Positions 61,125 to 64,000 of a stretch of 64,000 nucleotides of DNA are shown here, one piece after another. The stretch's first letter is position 1, and every line of letters begins with the position of its first letter. The position numbers and the translations under genes were made by a program. Origin of the DNA: Salinithrix halophila. GTDB taxonomy: Bacteria > Bacillota > Bacilli > Thermoactinomycetales > DSM-45169. Where the stretch lies: the NCBI RefSeq assembly GCF_042650125.1, contig NZ_JBHSAP010000015.1, positions 310,001 to 374,000 on the forward strand, read 5' to 3'. The notes beneath the pieces are model-generated. The model made no database searches. It was given only the letters and a program-made list of their open reading frames with translations, and was not told the origin of the DNA.

Positions 61125-62490
61125 ATGAGTAAATCGACGCGTTTTTTGTTCTGGGCATTTCTTGTTGCAGTTGTTGGGTGCATGGCATTTGTTGGTTTTC
61201 AACCCAGCGTCCTTGCTGAAAATGGGCTGAAAGTACAGACTACTTCAAAGGAAAAGTCAATCGAACTTTCATGGAATTCGAGTGGCGATTATTATAAGGT
61301 CGTATTGATCGATGAAAACAATCGCGGAAAGGAATTGTGGTCCGGAAAGAAGCAAAAGTTTATACACAATCAATTAGAGAGCGACCGAATCTACGAGTAT
61401 CGTCTCCAAGCATTTAACAAGGAGCATGGAGCATCATCTTCTTGATGAAGCGATCGTTCATACATCGACGAAGAAATCTGAGAAAGACCTGACTTCGTAT
61501 CGCCCGATCCAAACAACCCCTCCATACAAAACTCGGGATAAAGAAGAGTGGGAAATTTCTTATCCAATGACGGATGCGAGTATTACATCAACTGTAAAGA
61601 AGAGCAAAGTCACTTTAAAATGGGAAGGGATTCCTGATGATAATCAAAAGTATAAACTCTATCGAAATGGTAAGTTAATGAAAGTAGTAAGTGGTCATCA
61701 ATATACCGATACGAAGGTAAAGGAAAACAAAACCTATATCTACACGATAGTCGGGTATAAAAAACTTCCCCAAGAGCGGATTGATAAAATCAAAGAAGAA
61801 CTAGAGAAAAAGAAAATCGACTATGACAAAGGGGATGAAAAAAACCTTTTTTACGAAAGGAAGGAATTGCGCCACCGTGTGGTTATACGTACAAGTAAAA
61901 CGAAGGGTTTTACGCCACCCCCAGGTTACGGGTGGATCTTACGGTATAAAACCTTTATTCCAATGAAGTATGCGGATAACCCTCAGTGCCCACCTAAATG
62001 CACATATGATAAATTTAATGGTAATAACCGAGGCTTCGATCCCTGGGCCACTGGTTCACACGCTATAAAAACACATACGGATGTCTATACGACCTTTAAG
62101 GGAAGCAAAAAGTACGCAAAGATGTATCGCAATATTGGCGTGACCATCGGGTATAAAAAGGGGAAAGTGGTGAAAAAAGCATGGGCACCTAAATCTGACC
62201 TAAAACTGACTAAAGTTGAAAAAGGTAACGGATGGATTGCTCAAGGCGTGCAACATCAATCTGCCCATCCTTTAATCTTCAAAGCTCCGACTATCGATGT
62301 TTTTTATTACGCTAAGGTTTATAAAAATAAGTTAATAACTTATGGAGTTCATGATTTTGCTCCTTCTCACGAGTTTTATCTTATGAATTATCCGGGCGAT
62401 TTTGTTGTGCCGATTCACCGAACTAAACATAGAGGATTTCTTTATTTATGGTTTTTTACTCCAAAAGCTGAATTTTATGCATCATTTTAG
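61125..62490 (+). pseudogene. Secreted Fn3/DUF3238-like protein, broken by a 7-bp duplication
   Basis: Two overlapping frames (61125-61445 and 61426-62490) form one protein of about 452 residues: signal peptide (FWAFLVAVVGCMAFVGF), two fibronectin-III-like domains (KSIELSWNSSGDYYKVV; SKVTLKWEGIPDDNQKYKLY) and a C-terminal domain resembling DUF3238 (RYKTFIPMKYADNPQ, NNRGFDPW). The break is a perfect tandem duplication of GGAGCAT (61421-61434); removing one copy restores FNKEHHLLDEAIVHT. It may be a phase-variable switch or an inactivated gene. Confidence 0.8.
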
Positions 62491-62495
62491 ATAAA

Positions 62496-62535
62496 ACAGA
62501 AAGGGTTATGCGATCAATCGCATAACCCTTTCTGT
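62496..62535. terminator. Bidirectional palindrome between convergent genes
   Basis: A perfect stem of about 18 bp pairs ACAGAAAGGGTTATGCGA with TCGCATAACCCTTTCTGT. It separates the Fn3 gene from the minus-strand membrane protein gene; the T-runs are weak. Confidence 0.75.
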
Positions 62536-62538
62536 CTA

Positions 62539-62952
62539 TTACCCCTTGTTAAACATCCTAGTTTTCTTTAAAGCAAAATCGACAACCCAAAATAACAGCG
62601 ATAAAGTAAGCCCTAGCCATAAATCTTCTACATCATACCAATAATTGAAATCATCAAATCTCTCTACTAAGGTATCAGGGTTAAGAACAAATGATAAAAC
62701 GACAGGGAATAATACCCCTCCTAGGATATAGATGGATAGATTATAAAACAAGGGAAATTGGCTTACCCTCTGATAGGCCTTATCTGCCAATATAGAAAAT
62801 GGAATCCCATAAAAGAAAATAAATAAAATAGAAAATATGCTAACTATGTAAATACCCTCTATATCCTCGAGGGTAACATTAAAAAAACAAAAAAGGTAAG
62901 CCAAAAATGACAAATAAACAATCGTTGCGGTAACCAACTTTCTTTTTAGCAC
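62539..62952 (-). CDS. Small four-helix membrane protein
   Basis: This 137-residue protein has four hydrophobic segments (TIVYLSFLAYLFCFF, IVSIFSILFIFFYGIPFSIL, LSIYILGGVLFPVVLSFVL, LWLGLTLSLLFWVVDFAL) and no recognised family. The GTG at 62952 has GAGGTG upstream; the frame is open to 63003. It is a tandem paralogue of the frameshifted gene at 63034. Confidence 0.7.
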   Translation of the reverse strand: MLKRKLVTATIVYLSFLAYLFCFFNVTLEDIEGIYIVSIFSILFIFFYGIPFSILADKAYQRVSQFPLFYNLSIYILGGVLFPVVLSFVLNPDTLVERFDDFNYWYDVEDLWLGLTLSLLFWVVDFALKKTRMFNKG

Positions 62953-63033
62953 CTTAATCACCTCGTGTAAATTGTGAGAAAACAAATTCCTTGTATAAGT
63001 CAATCTCTTCGGTAAGGTTAACCGATTGGTAAA

Positions 63034-63448
63034 TTACCCACGATACCTTTTCGTTCTCTTTAAAATGGAATCGATTCCACAAAATAATAGGGATAAAGTA
63101 AGCCCGAACCATAAGATTTCTGACTCAAACCAATAAAACAGCTCATCCAATCTCTCGACTGCTGTATCCGCATTAATCGTAAAGGGCAAAGCGATTCGGG
63201 AACAACGCTCCCCCTAAAAGGTGGATGGTTAGATTGGTCAATCGGGAAAAGCGATTGATCCTGTTAGCAACCTTGTAAGCAAAAACGGAAAATGAAACGC
63301 CGTAAATGAAGATATATAGGATAGCATACATATTAAAAATGCCGAAGTACTCACCTTGAGAAGTAGGGCCCGTTGAGATATGAACCGAAAATATTACAAA
63401 GAATAACAAATAAACAATCGTGGCAGTCGTCAGCTTTCTCTTCAGCAT
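63034..63448 (-). pseudogene. Frameshifted paralogue of the four-helix membrane protein
   Basis: The first frame (ATG 63448, GAGGGG upstream) runs to LLGGALFPNRFALYD and a stop near 63173. In the next frame the sequence continues as ALPFTINADTAVERLDELF and LWFGLTLSLLF, aligning with the C-terminal half of the intact neighbour. A single-base change near 63195 therefore broke it. Promoter regions and starts are similar in both copies. Confidence 0.7.
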
Positions 63449-63639
63449 CTTTATCCCCTCATCGGTATTGTCGATACTTGTCAACCTAAACATGTTTCTC
63501 CATTCATCCCTTATTTCCTTTTATGAGTAATCGGTGGGTTTCATCCTCGGTTTTTGGAATCCTAAGGGATGCTGTATTACAATGAGGGCTGGGATCGTGG
63601 CAACATCGGTCGATTTTTTGCAGAAGAGAGTGAACGGGT

Positions 63640-64000
63640 ATGGATGGTTTCATCATGTTACTAGTCATTGTGGTATTGGGGGTTGTATCTCAAAATTCGA
63701 CGGTTTGGATTGCCGGGCTGGGGTTGATCGTGTTGCGTTTGTGGCCGAGTGATCAGCCGTTGTTATGGACCCAGCAATACGGGCTGAAAATCGGCGTAAT
63801 CATTTTGACGATGGGTGTACTCGCTCCCGTCGCATTAGAAAAAATCCCCGGCTCCGCTCTGCTAGATACGATGAAAAGTACCTCCGGCTTGGCTGCGATT
63901 GCCGTAGGCATTTTTGTGGCTTATCTGGGGGGAAGAGGAGCCGGTCTGTTAACGGCTCAACCAACGATTGTAACGGGCTTATTAATCGGTACCATCGTCG
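63640..64000 (+). CDS. DUF441-family membrane protein (YtwI-like), 3' end missing
   Basis: The frame encodes at least 120 residues and runs off the window. It has hydrophobic helices (MLLVIVVLGVVSQNSTVWIA; IGVIILTMGVLAPVAL; GLAAIAVGIFVAYLGGRGAG) in the DUF441 pattern, with a KIGVIILTMGVLAPVALEKI segment. The ATG at 63640 follows AGAGAGTGAACGGG, a fair ribosome site. Function unknown. Confidence 0.78.
   Translation, partial: MDGFIMLLVIVVLGVVSQNSTVWIAGLGLIVLRLWPSDQPLLWTQQYGLKIGVIILTMGVLAPVALEKIPGSALLDTMKSTSGLAAIAVGIFVAYLGGRGAGLLTAQPTIVTGLLIGTIV

Overview
The window looks like a chromosome segment of a Gram-positive Bacillota, most probably a Thermoactinomycetaceae-type Bacilli member. That placement is inferred from Bacillus-like gene order (his, yvc cluster, cggR-gap-pgk-tpi-gpmI-eno, secG-est-rnr-smpB-ssrA), strong AGGAGG ribosome sites, frequent GTG and TTG starts, a CtsR box, a CggR-type operator and many secreted proteins; no species was determined.

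Bases 1-34,800 are conserved core. They hold the end of the histidine operon (hisB tail, hisH, hisA, hisF, hisIE), a PRPP synthetase, and a yvc-like cluster (TPR protein, thioredoxin, CBS protein, Nudix, ROK glucokinase, rapZ, glmR, whiA, an HPr/Crh protein). A K+/H+ antiporter and a CHAP cell-wall hydrolase with a long leader follow, then clpP and tRNA-Arg on the minus strand, rpoN, and a complete lower-glycolysis operon under CggR. secG, two carboxylesterases, a K+ channel, two isolated identical 5S rRNA genes flanking a DUF4272 gene, rnr, smpB, tmRNA and tRNA-Thr complete the block.

Immediately after tRNA-Thr the character changes. Bases 34,800-43,100 are AT-richer and patchy: an IS256-type transposase remnant, a YqjF-like protein, a small secreted protein, decayed genes, a 30-residue membrane peptide gene with type I toxin features, a threonine-dehydratase-like enzyme, a frameshifted AlkC-type DNA glycosylase behind an XRE-cupin regulator, and a divergent lactate permease.

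Bases 43,200-62,500 form an exoprotein and envelope region. Its centre is a duplicated module: a large secreted protein resembling the pore-forming (B) component of anthrax or binary toxins, divergent from a Vps62-like secreted protein. The second module keeps only a remnant of the Vps62-like gene. Next come an alpha/beta hydrolase fused to a SARP-like DNA-binding domain, an ECF sigma/anti-sigma/ABC transporter operon, a metalloprotease-CAP fusion, a polysaccharide deacetylase, an LCP protein, calcium-loop secreted proteins and an Fn3 protein broken by a 7-bp tandem duplication. Two small membrane paralogues (one frameshifted) and a partial DUF441 gene end the window.

The best candidate for an undescribed system is the duplicated toxin-B-like plus Vps62-like module. 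The hydrolase-SARP fusion and the 30-aa peptide locus are next.
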